A stretch of DNA of 64,000 nt from Collinsella sp. (GTDB taxonomy: Bacteria > Actinomycetota > Coriobacteriia > Coriobacteriales > Coriobacteriaceae). Every line of letters starts with the position of its first letter. Position 1 is the first letter of the stretch. The notes beneath the pieces are model-generated. The model had not been told where the DNA came from. It searched no databases and saw nothing but the letters and a program-made list of their open reading frames with translations. The position numbers were made by a program, and so were the translations under genes. Of the stretch, positions 63,067 through 64,000 are shown in pieces. The stretch lies in NCBI GenBank assembly GCA_018378775.1, contig JAGZWV010000001.1:1-64000 (forward strand), given 5' to 3'.

Positions 63067-64000
63067 ATGGTGAAAAAGTCACCGGAAAACACTACTCCCG
63101 CAATTGTGGACAACGTAGAGGCGCTTGAGGCTAAGCTCGCTCAGATGCGAGAGGCCCAGGCGCTTTTTGCTACGTACACGCAGGAGCAGGTCGACAAGAT
63201 CTTCTATGAGGCCGCCATGGCCGCCAACAAGGCTCGTATCCCGTTGGCGAAGATGGCCATCGAGGAGACCGGCCGCGGCGTTCTTGAGGACAAGGTCATC
63301 AAGAACCACTACGCCGCAGAGTACATCTATAACGCTTACAAGAACACCAAGACCTGTGGTGTCCTGGAGCGCGACGAGGCTTACGGCATCACCAAGATCG
63401 CCGAGCCCATCGGCATCGTGGGCGCCGTCATCCCGACGACCAACCCCACCTCCACCGCGATCTTCAAGACGCTGATCAGCCTGAAGACCCGCAACGCCAT
63501 CATCATCTCCCCGCACCCGGCTGCCGCCAAGTGCACCATCGCCGCCGCCAAGCTCGTGCTTGACGCCGCCGTCAAGGCCGGCGCCCCCGAGGGCATCATC
63601 GGCTGGGTCGATGTCCCCTCCATCGAGCTGACCAACATGGTCATGCGCGACGTCGACATCATCCTCGCCACCGGTGGCCCGGGCATGGTCAGGGCCGCCT
63701 ACTCCTCGGGCAAGCCCGCCCTGGGCGTTGGCGCCGGTAACACCCCGGTCGTCATCGACGACACCGCCGACGTGCTGCTCGCCGTCAACTCCATCATCCA
63801 CTCCAAGACCTTCGACAACGGCATGATCTGCGCTTCCGAGCAGTCCGTGACCGTCATCGACACCATCTATGACCAGGTCAAGGCCGAGTTCCAGAAGCGC
63901 GGCTGCTACTTCGTCAAGCAGGGTGCCGAGATGGAGGCCCTGCGTGCCGCCATGTTCAAGAACGGCGCCCTCGATCACCGCATCCCCGGCATGGCTGCCG
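63067..64000 (+). CDS. adhE: Bifunctional aldehyde-alcohol dehydrogenase, N-terminal part
   Basis: Fermentative enzyme that reduces acetyl-CoA to acetaldehyde and ethanol. Only the first 311 codons are inside the window. They form the aldehyde dehydrogenase domain, with the NAD-contact region IGIVGAVIPTTNPTSTAIFK, GPGMVRAAYSSGKPALGVG and catalytic C255 in DNGMICASEQS. ATG 63067 has AAGGAG seven bases upstream. The C-terminal iron alcohol dehydrogenase domain is not visible, so a stand-alone acetaldehyde dehydrogenase remains possible. Confidence 0.88.
   Translation, partial: MVKKSPENTTPAIVDNVEALEAKLAQMREAQALFATYTQEQVDKIFYEAAMAANKARIPLAKMAIEETGRGVLEDKVIKNHYAAEYIYNAYKNTKTCGVLERDEAYGITKIAEPIGIVGAVIPTTNPTSTAIFKTLISLKTRNAIIISPHPAAAKCTIAAAKLVLDAAVKAGAPEGIIGWVDVPSIELTNMVMRDVDIILATGGPGMVRAAYSSGKPALGVGAGNTPVVIDDTADVLLAVNSIIHSKTFDNGMICASEQSVTVIDTIYDQVKAEFQKRGCYFVKQGAEMEALRAAMFKNGALDHRIPGMAA

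Overview
The window looks like a chromosomal segment of a Coriobacteriia actinobacterium, most likely Collinsella or a close relative. This is inferred from gene content, not from a database match. Actinobacterial markers are mihF next to gmk-rpoZ and the pgsA-FHA-MerR (garA/ftsR-like) cluster. These sit beside genes more familiar from Firmicutes: RNase Y, RNase J, SpoVS, a DUF1836 regulator, DegV, comEA/comEC and pyrK. The DNA is GC-rich and almost all of it is core chromosome.

Layout. (1) 1-3.63 kb is the right end of an integrated element: an unrecognised gene, decayed gene remnants, a tyrosine recombinase and a copy of a tRNA 3' end followed by a terminator. (2) 3.9-12 kb, mostly plus strand: CDP-alcohol phosphatidyltransferase, phosphoswitch-type FHA protein, FtsR-like MerR regulator, apt, a secreted NlpC/P60 hydrolase, then degV facing a DUF1836 regulator with matching operator-like repeats, trxB, and a diacylglycerol glucosyltransferase-like gene. 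(3) 12.4-15.4 kb: dut, nrdR, a LysM division-inhibitor candidate divergent from lexA over three LexA boxes, and an acyltransferase-like membrane protein. (4) From 61.1 kb down to 15.3 kb nearly every gene is on the minus strand. Read in that direction: pyrR-B-C-K-D-F; mihF-gmk-rpoZ-thiI; comEA-comEC-holA; rpsT; lepA-dusB-hemW-dnaJ2-dnaJ-mtaB-phoH-ybeY-dgkA-era-recO; rpsO-pnp; rnj-ftsK-rodZ-yajQ-rimO-pgsA-cinA; recA-recX; rny-GHKL ATPase-spoVS-miaB-miaA-hflX. (5) Right end: rpmB, a RAYT (REP-associated tyrosine transposase) bounded by GGGGACAG inverted repeats, and the first 311 codons of adhE.

The strongest non-genic signal is a set of four long palindromic elements at 12.0-12.4 kb and 33.6-34.05 kb. 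They occur as two inverted pairs, and each pair encloses a small hairpin containing CTGACAAA. Within a pair the central core is conserved, while the 34-40 nt outer arms differ between copies yet remain complementary within each copy. An internal helix of the second pair also covaries. This points to a structured DNA or RNA element whose fold, not its arm sequence, is maintained.

Other leads: one motif shared by the recA and comEA promoters, a standalone GHKL ATPase between RNase Y and SpoVS, a predicted membrane-anchored DnaJ paralog, and three radical-SAM methylthiotransferases in one window.
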